A DNA stretch of 64,000 nucleotides from Saccharum officinarum (Eukaryota > Streptophyta > Magnoliopsida > Poales > Poaceae). A program made the position numbers and the translations under genes. The notes beneath the pieces are model-generated. The model ran no database searches. It was not told the origin of the DNA and saw nothing but the letters and a program-made list of their open reading frames with translations. The stretch spans positions 4,563,451-4,627,450 of the forward strand of contig CM036209.1 in NCBI GenBank assembly GCA_020631735.1, given 5' to 3'. Shown piece after piece: positions 33,817 through 43,778 of the stretch. Position 1 is the stretch's first letter, and each line of letters opens with the position of its first letter.

Positions 33817-34720
33817 CTACAAATCAGCATATGAAGAATCTGGTAGGGGTTTTATGATGGTACTCATAACAAAGGGGAGCTCACACATTTTCAATTTACT
33901 GTTGAGCCCATAAAAAGATTGAGAATAACCCTATATTTGTGCAACTTCATAGTAAAGTAGTAATGTTTATGTCACTGTATTGATTAGTCTTCAAATTGGT
34001 CACCAATATCATTGTGTTGGCCCCTCCTAATTTTGTGTCCAAGCTAAATGAAGTAGTAATGGGCATGCATCATAACTGGTACAGACGTACAGTGATTGAC
34101 AACTCTAAGGGAACTGCCATTTCACAATTTCGAGGCACAAGATAGTTGATATAGTTGATAAAACAACACAAGTTAAATAAAATATTCTGAGGATAAATAC
34201 GTGCATCACAGATAAGTCACACATTTAGCTAAGAACTAAAACTGAAATTTGATAAAGATATAGCTCATCATTTCAAAGAAAGTGCTAGCCAAATTGAATA
34301 TTTGTTGTGCTAATTACAAGCATGAAGTCTGTGGAGGAAAGAAGAAAAAGAACACTTACAATTTCATCTGTAATGGCTTGTGGCTGCCTCCAACTGGACC
34401 TTCACAGATGCATGCCCATTTTGTATAGATGGCTTCCACCAGAGCGTCCAATATTCTCCCTAACAAAGATCACGTCATCTGAAAGAACGTGCTCGAAACA
34501 GATGTGGTATGGTTTCTGCAAGGTTAGTTAGCCTTGAAATCAATTTTGTGATCCAACCAATCTTTTTGAACTTGAGCACATAGGTACAAGAACCAATTCT
34601 GGTATCTTGTACGGTATATATGATCCCCCGAATCAATTTCACCGTCAAGAGCTAAAGACAAGCTACAATCATTACAGATGGCATCACTGTCCAATTTGTG
34701 GAGTAACTGAAACAACTTGG

Positions 34721-34977
34721 TGTGATACTAATTTACACCTACTTGAGTAAGTAGTAAACAAATCAGCGCAGGCCAAGAAGAGAGGCCCGAAAACACCACA
34801 CCGAGACGCCCGCCCCCCAAATCACATGACAATCTTGGCTTGCGCAGGCGGCTGCGTCCGGACGGAGAAAGACATGACAGGACTGGACTGTCGAGTGGAG
34901 GGGGAGCAAATCTAGCTTGAGAAGAAGAAGAAGAAGAGGGGAGCGGCTACAGGCTACAGGCTACAGCTACTGATTCA
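34721..34977 (-). other. Presumed 3' UTR of the membrane protein gene
   Basis: It follows the stop codon at 34978-34980 in gene orientation. It contains a cttcttcttcttctt run (plus-strand gaagaagaag near 34920) and a short ggctacag triplication. Confidence 0.4.
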
Positions 34978-35484
34978 TCAGGAAGCGCCGTCGTCGTCGC
35001 GGCGGCCGAGTAGGAGCGCGGCGAAGCTGGCGGCGGCGCAGAGCGCGGCGACGGCGTTGCCCTCGCGCAGCAGCACGCGGAGCGCGAGCCCCGCGATGTC
35101 CCTGGTGGCGCGGCGGCCCTCGGCGACGAGCGACCGGGGCGGGCGCCCCGCGAAGGCGAGCAGCACGAGGACGGTGGTCCAGGTGACGAGCATGGCGGGC
35201 GCGGCCACGGCCAGCGCGGCCGCCATGGAGAGCAGCCCGAACACCGCGCCGTACATGACGGACGCGTACAGCGCGGCGGGCCACGCGGGCGCCGAGGCGG
35301 GGGTGGAGGTGGTGGAGTAGTACCAGGCGCGGACGGAGGCGAGGAGCGACCAGGAGGAGGAGAGCAGCGCGGCGTACACTACCAGGAAGAGGGCTACCCA
35401 GGTCCGGCGCCGGCTCAGCGCACGCAGGAGGAGGGATGTCCATGGCGGCCACGCCGCTGCTGGCGGCTCGGCCGCCGGATCCAT
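34978..35484 (-). CDS. Small plant multi-pass membrane protein, function unknown
   Basis: An intact 168-codon single-exon gene: MDPAAEPPAAAWPPWTSLLL, then RALSRRRTWVALFLVVYAAL. The sequence predicts about four membrane segments, near residues 28-50, 70-92, 94-112 and 142-160. A basic loop RRATRDIAGLALRVLLREGN lies before the last, and the tail RRDDDGAS is charged. There is no signal-peptide cleavage motif. GC content is very high, with strong third-position G/C, as in many grass genes. The frame continues upstream to 35775, but the upstream residues are low-complexity or look like leader; I chose the ATG at 35484 because a conserved-looking SRRRTWV..SSSW segment follows directly. I recall short plant membrane proteins of this shape but no known role. 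Confidence 0.72.
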   Translation of the reverse strand: MDPAAEPPAAAWPPWTSLLLRALSRRRTWVALFLVVYAALLSSSWSLLASVRAWYYSTTSTPASAPAWPAALYASVMYGAVFGLLSMAAALAVAAPAMLVTWTTVLVLLAFAGRPPRSLVAEGRRATRDIAGLALRVLLREGNAVAALCAAASFAALLLGRRDDDGAS

Positions 35485-35833
35485 GGACGGGCGGGCGGGC
35501 GGGCGGCGGAATGGATCCTGGTCCCGGGGGATGAGGGAAGGGGATGATGCTTGGCTTGCTTCCTTACTGGGTGGGGTGGGGGGTCGGCTTTGCTTTGCTT
35601 TTTCACTTTGCTTGGCTGGGGAGGCGAGGAGCTGCAGGGGAACCAATGCAAGTGTTAAAGTGACCAATGCAACAATTTTTACTCTATATTTATACTTTAA
35701 AATTTTAGAGTATCGCTTTACAGTAGCCACTGCTGGTAGTCCCATAGCAAACAGAGCCCCCACCCCAACCCCCACACACGTACACGCGAAGACAAGCTAG
35801 GCGGCTATGCCCTTCTCTCAGACCACCCACTAT
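35485..35833 (-). promoter_or_regulatory. Upstream region of the membrane protein gene
   Basis: Leader and promoter side. A TATA-like taaatatagagtaaaa occurs on the minus strand near 35680-35695, about 200 bp above the ATG. No other motif is clear. Confidence 0.35.
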
Positions 35834-36062
35834 GGTTGTGTTCAGTTACTTTAAAATTTCAAAAATTTTACAAGATTTCTCGTCACATCGAATCTTTAGA
35901 CGCATGCATGGAGCATTAAATATAGGTAAAAAATAACTAATTATACAGTTTGGTTGTAAATCACGAGACGAATCTTTAGAACCTAATTAGTTCATGATTG
36001 GACACTAATTGTCAAATACAAACGAAAGAGTTATTGTGCTTCACAGGGCAACTAAACACACC
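35834..36062. mobile_element. Tourist-like MITE
   Basis: 229 bp with termini GGTTGTGTTCAGTTAC and, reversed, GGTGTGTTTAGTTGC; flanks TAT and TAA. The inner sequence (gaatctttagacgcatgcat) matches MITE B3 at 13893-14124. Confidence 0.8.
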
Positions 36063-36157
36063 TAATGTTCTCGATGTCAGAAAATTCAATGGCATGCTAC
36101 TGCCCCGATGCTTGGAACTCTTCATGCCGCACAACGTTCGTTAGCACGTTCGCTTGA

Positions 36158-36389
36158 GGCCCTGTTGGGCAAGAGGCGTTAAAGTGTAATAAATACTGTA
36201 GCACTTTCGTCTTATTTGATAAAAAAGTTTCTAATTTTAAATTAATTAGGCTTAATAGATTCGTCTCGTAAATTACTACTAATATGTGCCGACATGCATA
36301 CAATTAGTGTACATTTAGTACTCCATGTATTTGCCGTAACATTGATGTGATGAGAGTTAAACTTTAACATGTGAAAACCAAACAGGACC
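36158..36389. mobile_element. Tourist-like MITE with TGA target duplication
   Basis: Termini GGCCCTGTTGGG and, reversed, GGTCCTGTTTGG, flanked by tga at 36155-36157 and 36390-36392. It contains ttcgtctcgtaaatta and tttagtactccatgtat. Confidence 0.8.
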
Positions 36390-36631
36390 TGAATTTTTAA
36401 CCAGCCAGCAGTGTTTTTCTCTAACATAAATTAGCTAACAGTACTTTCAGCCGCTTATTTTCAGCCCAAGCGAACAAGCTGGTCAAAAGTGGGTCAAGCT
36501 CGTCAAAGAACCACCACTTATTTTAATGAAAAAAATTTCCTATTCGGCCCTGGTTGAAAACTTGCTTTCTTCCTTGACCTTCAAAATTTTTTTCTTAGCT
36601 ATCTGACCCCAACTCAGTTTTCAATTACCTA

Positions 36632-36903
36632 GGCCGTGTTTAGATGCCGAGTTGGGGTGCCGATTCGGCGCCTGCGCGCTACAGTGTTCCTAGCGCATTT
36701 TATTTTTTAGTGTAAAAAATTGTCCAAATATCGATTAATTAGACTCAAAATATTCGTCTCGCAAAGTACAACAAAACTGTGCAATTAGTTTTTGATTTCA
36801 TCTACATTTAGTACTCCATGCATTTACCGGTGTTTTTAATATGATAGGGAATCTTTATTTTACATAGTAGAATTTGGGGAGGAATGGAGAACTAAACGAG
36901 GCC
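36632..36903. mobile_element. Tourist-like MITE nested in MULE2
   Basis: Termini GGCCGTGTTTAGAT and, reversed, GGCCTCGTTTAGTT; flanks cta and gta. Same family as B1 and the element at 62255 (tcgcaaagtacaacaaaact). Confidence 0.8.
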
Positions 36904-37299
36904 GTATTTGGCCTTGCCCTGAGATCCGTCTAACTTTGCGGTGACTAAGTTGTCAGGTTTTTAGTGAAAGGACGAAAATGCCCTCTTGACATATTTGAGA
37001 GGGCCGATCAGAGCAGATGTGTCACCCCCCTCTGTCCCTTCTCCATCTCCCGGCCGGCGGCAGTCTTAGCGCCTGGATCCGGCCGGCCACCGGCTTGCGT
37101 TCACCGGGTGGGGATGGCGGGAGGCAGGTGATGCAGGCTAGAGCGGCAGGACGGTGGCAGGCACAGGTGGGAGTCGGCAGGCAAAGCTGCGTGGTCGGGA
37201 GTCATCGCGCGGAGCTGCGACAGCCCGAGTGCCTAGACGCCAAACCCACTATGGGCGCCGGTCTGATAGGGCATCCTTCGTGCCGGCAGAGGAGGAGGC

Positions 37300-37510
37300 A
37301 AGGGCGAGTCCGGTAGGAGCTCCCTGCTGTCACAGCAAGGACCACCTGCTCATGAGCTCATCTACCCTTACATGGAGAATGGTACCCTGGAGGCTGGAGC
37401 ACTGGCTAACTAGCGGCAGCAGGGCAACGACGCGCTACCGTGGCTGGCATCGCGCGTGGCGCGTGAGCTATTGCAACTGCAATTGCACGCCTCGTCGGCC
37501 ATGCGCCCTA
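37300..37510 (+). pseudogene. Possible captured protein kinase fragment inside MULE2
   Basis: At 37351-37392 the plus strand reads HELIYPYMENGTLE, close to the hinge region of plant receptor-like kinases (pattern LLVYEYxxNGTL). About 15 codons on, after one stop, LPWLASRVARELLQLQLHAS resembles the following W-x-x-R-x-x-IA region. The short length and the stop show a fragment only. The match is by eye and short, so chance is not excluded. Confidence 0.4.
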
Positions 37511-37999
37511 CACCATGACGCCCTTTTTGCTTTCTCCTTTATTTTTAATGGATGGATGTTATACACATTGTCTGTCTCAGTGCCGCGTTCCAGGCGTTTG
37601 ATGCAATGTCTCAGAAGAATAAATGATTCATAAAAATCCTCTTTTGCTAGAGTTGTTTTCTATTTCTTAATAAGGAACAAAACTAATGGGAACAGTTAGA
37701 GGAGAGTTTGTTTTTTTTAACACAATCATGTTTGATTGAAAATTGGTTTAAAAATACTCAAAAAAACATGCTGCATTGCTATCTCGGAGTGCACTCAATG
37801 CTCAAACATGTCGGGGGTAACATAGACATTTCGTGTGCTACTTAACACCGTTACCGCCAAGAACTAACGGCAAGGCCATATAAAAAACCGTAAACTGAAA
37901 TGAGGTCAAATAAGTAAGAAATTTGTTTTGAGGGCCAAGGAAGGAAACCAGTTTTCAACTAGGGCCAAATAAGAAATTTTCTCTATTTTAATTGGCAAG

Positions 38000-39121
38000 C
38001 ATCGAGCCATCTACTTGTCTCGATGCTAGAAAATTTTGGAGTTCTGGTCGGTCTTGCAATGTGATGACCCGATGCCCAAACACTCTCTCTTCTTTCAGCA
38101 TCGATATTTTCTTACATTGTGGCAGTCTTTGCCGGTTTTTTTTTCTGACACAGCACGGCCCAAAAACACAACACTATTGGTTCTTGGCGTAGTACATGCC
38201 ATGTCACCAACCAAGTTCTAAGGAGCTACCACAATAGTATAAAAGGAAAATTGGTTTCCTTAAGATTACGGTTATTTTCTCTTCTCTTCCTACGAGTTGT
38301 ATACTAATTGTACTACTTTTGTCCCATTTTAAACATTTTTTAAAACCGGGTTTCTTTGATCCCTTTTTGGGCTTTGGAGGGGATCGTGCAGCGCGCGCCG
38401 CGAGGCGTGGGCCGGGCGCGTGACCCATGGTCGTGGCGCCGCTGGCTTCGGCGTGGGTGCTGCCATGCTCGCATGATGGTGATGTGGCCCGGCAGGCGCT
38501 AGGCCCACTGGCCCACGGGGGTCATGTGGATTTGGTGCGTGGCAGCGGCGGAGCTCTGCGTCGACACCGCCAAGGCCGCGTGCGAGGGTGTGCTGGGCGG
38601 GCCATGCGTTGTTTTTATTTGAGAAAAATATTCAACCTCTTTATGAATTTAGATGTGCTTTATATACATGGCATTGCTTTTGGTCGACCTCTAAATAAAC
38701 CGGAGACAGAGACGGATGGAGGACGGATGTCAGCCATGACCGGCTTATATGGAACATGCATGGCACACCGAGGCAAAAGGAAGACAACGGCGGCAAAAAG
38801 AATTTTGGCTTGAAAATTTGAATGCAGCAGGGAACAATTGGAGGCACGGAAGAGAAAGAAACAGATGTGCGGCCGATGGAGGGCACGGTGAAAAGGGAAA
38901 GAAGGAGACGCGCGCGGGAGAAGAAGGAAACGTGCGTTGGAAAAGAAGTTTGGTAACGACATTTGGAGCGCGGTTAGCAACAGATTTATCCGCAAAACAA
39001 CCAACGCCGGCGCAATTAAAACAAGACCGTTTTATTGTCTATCAGGACTCCTTGATCACAATATTGGTCTCCATGCCCGAGCCAAATGTGATGGAGATAA
39101 ATGAACCGAGGGAGTACATAC
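38000..39121. other. Repeat-derived sequence, no gene called
   Basis: It contains the left copy of a local duplication (38090-38611). The following 38640-39120 has short frames on both strands without any domain; the part next to 39121 is the start of the polyketide synthase pseudogene intron. Confidence 0.4.
38090..38611 (+). repeat. Left copy of a diverged local duplication
   Basis: Shares aacacaacactattggttc, aaggagctaccacaat.gtat, ggcaggcgctaggcccactg and gcggcggagctctgcgt with 41935-42340, in the same order and orientation, with many indels. Confidence 0.8.
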
Positions 39122-40068
39122 ATAATCTATGGAACTTGTCTTTCATGCCAGCATACAGTGGCGGAGCCAGGATCTTGACGTTGGGTATTCCCACGTTAAA
39201 AAAAAACCCTAATGTATAGCAGCATATTCATTAACTCTTCATTATTAACTAAAAATATGTGCACACTATTAACTAGTAAAAATCACTAGCACTAGCACAT
39301 ATTCACATCCGTAAATCCAAATCGGTATTCGCTAAATCCCTCACCATCGGTGGTCTTGATGTCATGGTGGCTTGCAAGCCTGGTGCGGTGGTGCCTTGTG
39401 GGCTGGTCGGCGTGTCGGTGTCCCAGATGGCCAGATGCTGAGATGCAGCTGTCGCCGTCGCCGGCTGCCGCCAGGAGCCTCAGGCCGGCAGCCCGAATAC
39501 CCCTCGTGACTGCGTCTCCGGCACCTGTCCTGCTGCCGCTCGCTGGAAGTGGAGCACCGCCGCCGCTCGTCGAGACTGGAGTCTGGGGAAACAGAGAAGG
39601 TGAGAGGCGCCGGATTAGGGATTTTGCCGAACAGCCGAAGCCGAAGTGTCGAACAGAGGAGCACGGGTGTGATCATGTGGCTTAGTGGGCCACTGGGCCT
39701 TGCGCCCTTGCCCCTCGCGGGCTGGCCTAGAAAGCTAGAAAGGAAAGGAGGCCGCGAATAGTAGTTGCGAGCTGAGTTTCTACAAAAAAAAAAAGAAAGT
39801 TAACACCAATATACATTATACATATGAGTATATACACAAATATACATAAATGTGCATAAAATGTTGGGTATTCCTGGGAATACAGGGGAATACCCCTGGA
39901 TCCGCCCATGGCAGCATAGTAATGGATACGGAAGTAGTAATCTGCATATTCATCTTGCAAAACGCAATTTGGCGGGACTGCCGTTCCGATTGACAGAACT
40001 GATGCAAGGCCGTCAGTGCGCTGCGCCTGGTGAATAGTACAGAATAACGCCACCGCTGGGCTCACCAT
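39122..40068 (-). pseudogene. Type III polyketide synthase first exon, split by a hAT element
   Basis: On the minus strand the exon starts [20 protein letters not shown] and continues [32 protein letters not shown]: the N-terminal signature of chalcone synthase-like enzymes. At 39911 a hAT element interrupts a codon; at 39155 the same reading resumes as GMKDKFHRLC. The exon ends at 39122 with donor GTATGT inside a Cys codon, the conserved intron position of this family. These enzymes condense malonyl-CoA onto starter CoA esters. No second exon with the Cys-His-Asn catalytic triad follows on this side, so only the N-terminal exon remains. An in-frame Met at 40095 is an alternative start. Confidence 0.78.
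39156..39910. mobile_element. hAT-like non-autonomous element inside the polyketide synthase exon
   Basis: 755 bp with termini CAGTGGCGGAGCCAGG and, reversed, CATGGGCGGATCCAGG (14 of 16 match). It is flanked by 8-bp repeats ccagcata (39148-39155) and gcagcata (39911-39918), one mismatch. Excising it in thought restores the frame of the exon, which confirms the borders. The GC-rich interior has frames on both strands but no domain. Confidence 0.82.
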
Positions 40069-40201
40069 CTGGCTTCCAAGGACCATCATGTTCATTCAAA
40101 TCCAAGCAGCCCATGTTGAGGACTGTTCCCTCTGTGCCCCCTAGGTTTCACATAATCTTCAATATATGTCCATTAACTACTCGGGATTAGATGTTGTCTT
40201 A

Positions 40202-41804
40202 GACCATGTTTGGATAAACTAGGACTAGTGATTAGATAGAACTAGTGATTAGCTGACTAGTAATTAGTCTAGCCCTGTTTGGATCCATGAGCTAACAAGT
40301 ACTACCGTCTCAGCACAAAAGTCATTTATACCCCTGGCAGTTCAACTAACCACGCATGTATGTCCGGCCACCTCACGCTATGTGTTGCTTGCTCGCCGTT
40401 TTTTCGATTTGTGTGCGCGCTCACCGAAGTTGATTATAAAATTTTGTATTAAAATATTGTGGACAACAAATAAGTATCAATTAAAATAACGTTCATTCCA
40501 GAAGTACAAATAGTTCATTCAAATAATTGACCGGAGGTACCACCGAATCGGTCTGAGAAAAAAAATTGAATCTCACCTATGGATCCATTGACAGATCAAC
40601 CTGACAGAAAACAAGTCATTGTTTGTTGTTCCATCCAAGTACAGAAAAATCGAATCATTGTTTGCTGATCCATCAACCCAAGTGTGATGGCCAAGTGCAG
40701 AAGAAAAAAAATAGGTCTTACCGAGAAGGGTACCTCGTCGTGGCTACGAGCGGAGCACGCCATCGCACTTGGGGGCCGGTGCTTCAAACCATGATCTAGT
40801 GCCGAAGCTTGGGGCCGGTGCAGGCTGCTCGCCGCCGGCATCGAGTCAGAGGGGAACTTGGCGGAGGCAGGGCCGCCCATGGGCGCAGCCGGGGCCGCTA
40901 CGACCGTTGCGGAGCATGCTGGCCACGGGCGCGGCCGAGGCCGCTACGGCCGCGGCGGAGGGGAAGCATGGCGGGGTGCGAGTGATGCGGCACAGATGTG
41001 GAAGTGGAAGAAAGAATGGGGAAGGAACGGGTGATACGGATGGGTGAGGGGCAGGCGGTGTCCTTTTCTAATCGGTACCAAAAATTAGTCCATAAAAGCT
41101 AGGTTATATGACTAGTGAACTAACAACTAGTCCAGACCTTGACTAGTTGTTAGTCCACCCACTAGTCTACCTGTTTAGATCCTCATGGGCTAAACTTTAA
41201 CCAACTTGTTGTTAGTCTATGTAAGGGTGGACAAAATACCCGATACTCAATTCCCGAACCCGAATTACCCGAACCCAGACCCGAAGTACCCGAACCCGAA
41301 TTACCCGATCACAATTTCGGATATTGATCGTAAAAACCCGAAATTAGTTTAGGTAATTCGGGTAATGTTTTTTGGTACCCGAATTACCCGAAATATCTTC
41401 AAATATTTGCTCTTCTATTCCTAATATGAAGACATGAGGTAGTTCAATGCCATATAAATATATTATTTGGCATGAACTAATGTAGATTTATGCTAACTTG
41501 ATAAGTGATTTGTTGATAATTGATATAAAGACATGATGTGATTTAAAAGACTATTGTTTATTGCTTTAAAATTGTACTTGAATTCTTCTAAAATGGTTGG
41601 TTTTGTCAATTTCGGGTATATCGGGTAAAACACGAACCTGAACCCGAATTATCGGGTACCCGAAATTTCAGGTAATGTTTTTTCGGAGCAAAAATCGAGT
41701 AGCAATTTTCAATACCCGAATTTCTAACTACCCGAATTACCCGACCCGAAATTTTCGGGTAACCCGAATGCCCAGCCTCAAGTCTATGAGATCTAAACAG
41801 ACCC
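40202..41804. mobile_element. Harbinger-like (TSD TTA) non-autonomous element
   Basis: Termini GACCATGTTTGGAT and, reversed, GGGTCTGTTTAGAT, flanked by TTA at 40199-40201 and 41805-41807. Subterminal gactagtgattag-type repeats occur at both ends. The interior holds a GC-rich stretch (40730-41045) without a convincing gene. A hAT element is nested near its right end. Confidence 0.72.
41222..41780. mobile_element. hAT element nested in the Harbinger-like element
   Basis: 559 bp flanked by perfect 8-bp repeats agtctatg (41214-41221 and 41781-41788). Termini TAAGGGTGGACA and, reversed, TGAGGCTGGGCA. Both ends carry arrays of acccgaattacccgaa-type repeats. No coding capacity. Confidence 0.88.
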
Positions 41805-41934
41805 TTAGTTACGTAGGACCGCATAATAGTAATAATAAATAAACTAGCCACCAAGGCACACCATCTAGCCGGAGCCAGATCATCAACACCACGGCCTTTC
41901 GTTTTCCTCTGCATTTATTACGTCTTTTGTTCTA

Positions 41935-42340
41935 TCGGTAGTCTTAGCCGGTTGTTGTATTTTGCTTTTTTTTTTTTATACAGCACTGCCCAAAACACAC
42001 AACACTATTGGTTCGTGGCATAGTACGTGCCATGACACCAAGTCCTAAGGAGCTACCACAATTGTATAAACGGAATATTGGTTTGCTGAGCTTAGGTTTA
42101 TTACTTTATTTCCTCTTCTCTTGCTACAAGTTGTACGGAGGAATTGTACTACGTACTCGATTTCCATTTTAAAAATTTTATAAACTGGGTTTTCTTTAAT
42201 CCCTTTGGAGGCGTGGGCCGGGCGTGAACAGGGTCGTGGCGGCGCTGGCTTCGCTTGTGCCCGGCAGGCGCTAGGCCCACTGGGTGCGTGGCGGCGGAGC
42301 TCTGCGTGCGAGGGTGCTGGGCCTGGGCCGGCCGTGCGTT
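41935..42340 (+). repeat. Right copy of the same local duplication
   Basis: Collinear with 38090-38611 but shorter. Both copies end in a GC-rich segment (gggccg.ccatgcgttg / gggccggccgtgcgttg) and lie on the 3' side of polyketide synthase fragments. Confidence 0.8.
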
Positions 42341-42745
42341 GTACACTTGCGAGCAGCCCGATTGTCGTCAGCCCACCAGTGACCGGAGTGGAGAGTAGAG
42401 AATTAGGGAGTGGGCTCTTCTCTTTCCTTCTTGATTTTTTTTCTTTATTAGGTGCATGTCAGTACACTGCTATAGACCAAAAAGGTCATCCAAACTCGAC
42501 GATCCAATTCAAAAATTCTATAGAAATGCTAGCTACAAAAACCCTAGTTATATCTCTTTATCATTCATCTACGCAATAGCAATGTCCAATTGAAGAGTGC
42601 CCACAACAACCCAACAATCTCAAACAGCAAGCACATTTATTTACCATCTTGGTCGACTAAGAACATCTCCGTTGTTGCGGCTTGCTCCCCCCATCGGACG
42701 GCTGGCCGTGTCTTCCTCATTCCTCTTGCATTGGCTACCCTTACT
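42341..42745. other. No gene supported
   Basis: Unique-looking sequence between the local duplication and the polyketide synthase fragments; it may be old 3' flanking sequence of the latter. Confidence 0.35.
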
Positions 42746-42925
42746 CTATTTCATCACTATTTCTCTATCAATCTTGGAGCGCCGGTCATCTTCGAGCACA
42801 AAGATGAGCGACGGCCTAGATATGTTGCCATACTCGGCTAGCACTCGGCGGCTTGCCACGAGCTTGCTAGGCTTCAAATCGAGTAATTCCTCGAAGCTAT
42901 CTCGCATGGTGTGCCCACCTAGATA
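42746..42925 (-). pseudogene. Type III polyketide synthase C-terminal fragment (minus strand)
   Basis: Read on the minus strand: GGHTMRDSFEELLDLKPSKL, VASRRVLAEYGNISRPSLIF, VLEDDRRS, then a stop at 42748-42746. The pattern LKPxKLxASRxVLxEYGNxxxxxLxFVLxxxRR is the C-terminal end of chalcone synthase-like enzymes and includes the catalytic Asn of the EYGN motif. Catalytic Cys and His, which lie further upstream, are absent. The same orientation as the exon 1 fragment at 43680-43492 suggests both come from one broken gene. Confidence 0.72.
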
Positions 42926-42942
42926 ACCTCTTCTAGGCGGTG

Positions 42943-43105
42943 TATCCAGGTGGGCGTGCCATGCTAGGTAGCGTCGAGTAAGCGCTTGAGTTGAGTCTCG
43001 GCAAACTCACGACAAACCGTAGAGTGGTAGCCGAGTATGGGAACATTGTCCGGGCCCTTGCTCATATTTGTGCTGGAAGAGCTCCAGCACTCCAAGACTG
43101 ATAAA
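42943..43105 (+). pseudogene. Second polyketide synthase C-terminal fragment, inverted (plus strand)
   Basis: On the plus strand, after a stop codon, ALELSLGKLTTNRRVVAEYG then NIV, and after a one-base frame change GPLLIFVLEELQHSKTDKG. It corresponds to the same C-terminal segment as 42925-42746 but points the other way. By eye the nucleotide identity between the two is roughly 70 percent. It is cut at 43105 by a MITE. Confidence 0.68.
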
Positions 43106-43488
43106 GGCTGTGTTTGCAAAAGTTTAACCATTTCACATCAATACTTTGATATTAATTAGGAGTATTAAACATAGACTAATTACAAAACTAATTACACAGA
43201 TTGAGGCTAATTTACGAGACGAATCTATTAAGTCCAATTAGTCCATGATTTGACGATGTGGTGCTACAGTAAATCTTTGCTAATTATAGATTAATTAGAC
43301 TTAATAGATTCGTCTCGCTAATTAGTCTACTCCTATGTAATTAGTTTTTATAATTAGCTCATATTTAGTCCTCCTAGTTAGCATCCGAGTAACTAGTTTT
43401 ATAATTAGTTCATGTTTAGTTCTCTTAGTTAGCATCCGAACGTACGATATGACACAACTAAACTTTAGCCCCTGCATCGAACACGGCC
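43106..43488. mobile_element. MITE between the polyketide synthase fragments
   Basis: 383 bp, termini GGCTGTGTTTGC and, reversed, GGCCGTGTTCGATG; flanks aaa at 43103-43105 and 43489-43491. The inner taattagacttaatagattc segment is an inverted partner of gaatctattaagtccaatta. Confidence 0.75.
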
Positions 43489-43491
43489 AAA

Positions 43492-43680
43492 GACAGGTCT
43501 TGGACCAGGACTCGATGTGGATTAGGCCATGGTGGAAGTAGCAGTAGACGACATAATCACTGTAGGACACAGTTAGGTGGGATCACCGTCCCGATTAACT
43601 TAACAGGACCGGTGATGATGCCGGCTGCTAGGGCGGCGCTCCGGCCGATGAATCTCGTGGATGTGGAAGGCAATTGCCAT
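43492..43680 (-). pseudogene. Third polyketide synthase fragment: decayed first exon
   Basis: On the minus strand, ATG at 43680 gives MAIAFHIHEIHRPERR. In another frame VKLIGTVIPPNCVLQ follows, then in a third frame DYVVYCYFHHGL. The middle piece matches the exon at 40068 ([15 protein letters not shown]) and the last piece corresponds to [10 protein letters not shown]. Two frameshifts make it non-functional. A MITE separates it from the C-terminal fragments. Confidence 0.62.
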
Positions 43681-43768
43681 GGGCTTCAAAGGAGAAAGAG
43701 CATGATCCTACTCAGATGGTCTAGCTCTAGCAGTGTGAGGAGACGAGAGATGCGGCTCCGACGCAGCA

Positions 43769-43778
43769 TATATTTATA
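43769..43778 (-). promoter_or_regulatory. TATA box upstream of the decayed polyketide synthase exon
   Basis: On the minus strand TATAAATATA, 89 bp above the ATG at 43680. It is a well-formed core promoter element for a gene whose coding part is broken. Confidence 0.5.

Larger units (their letters stand above)
36528..37983. mobile_element. MULE2: non-autonomous Mutator-like element, Pack-MULE candidate
   Basis: Perfect 9-bp direct repeats tattttaat flank it at 36519-36527 and 37984-37992. Terminal inverted repeats of about 100 bp start GAAAAAAATTTCCTATTCGG and, reversed, GAGAAAATTTCTTATTTGGC. There is no transposase. The inside is a GC-rich block (37017-37510) unlike its AT-rich termini, consistent with captured gene sequence. 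A MITE (36632-36903) has inserted just inside the left terminus. Its ends resemble those of MULE1. Confidence 0.88.
42746..43105. repeat. Inverted repeat formed by the two polyketide synthase fragments
   Basis: Arms of about 165-180 bp (42746-42925 and 42943-43105) face each other across a 17-bp spacer. The innermost pairing is ggtgtgcccacctagata against tatccaggtgggcgtgcc. Confidence 0.68.

Noticed and set aside
35485..35775. Upstream extension of the membrane protein by 97 codons
   Set aside because: The extra residues cover a TATA-like AT-rich stretch and low-complexity sequence; the ATG at 35484 fits better.
38427..38813. 128-codon plus frame
   Set aside because: Starts in the GC-rich duplicated segment and ends in unrelated AT-rich sequence; the partner copy at 42205-42579 does not preserve the frame.
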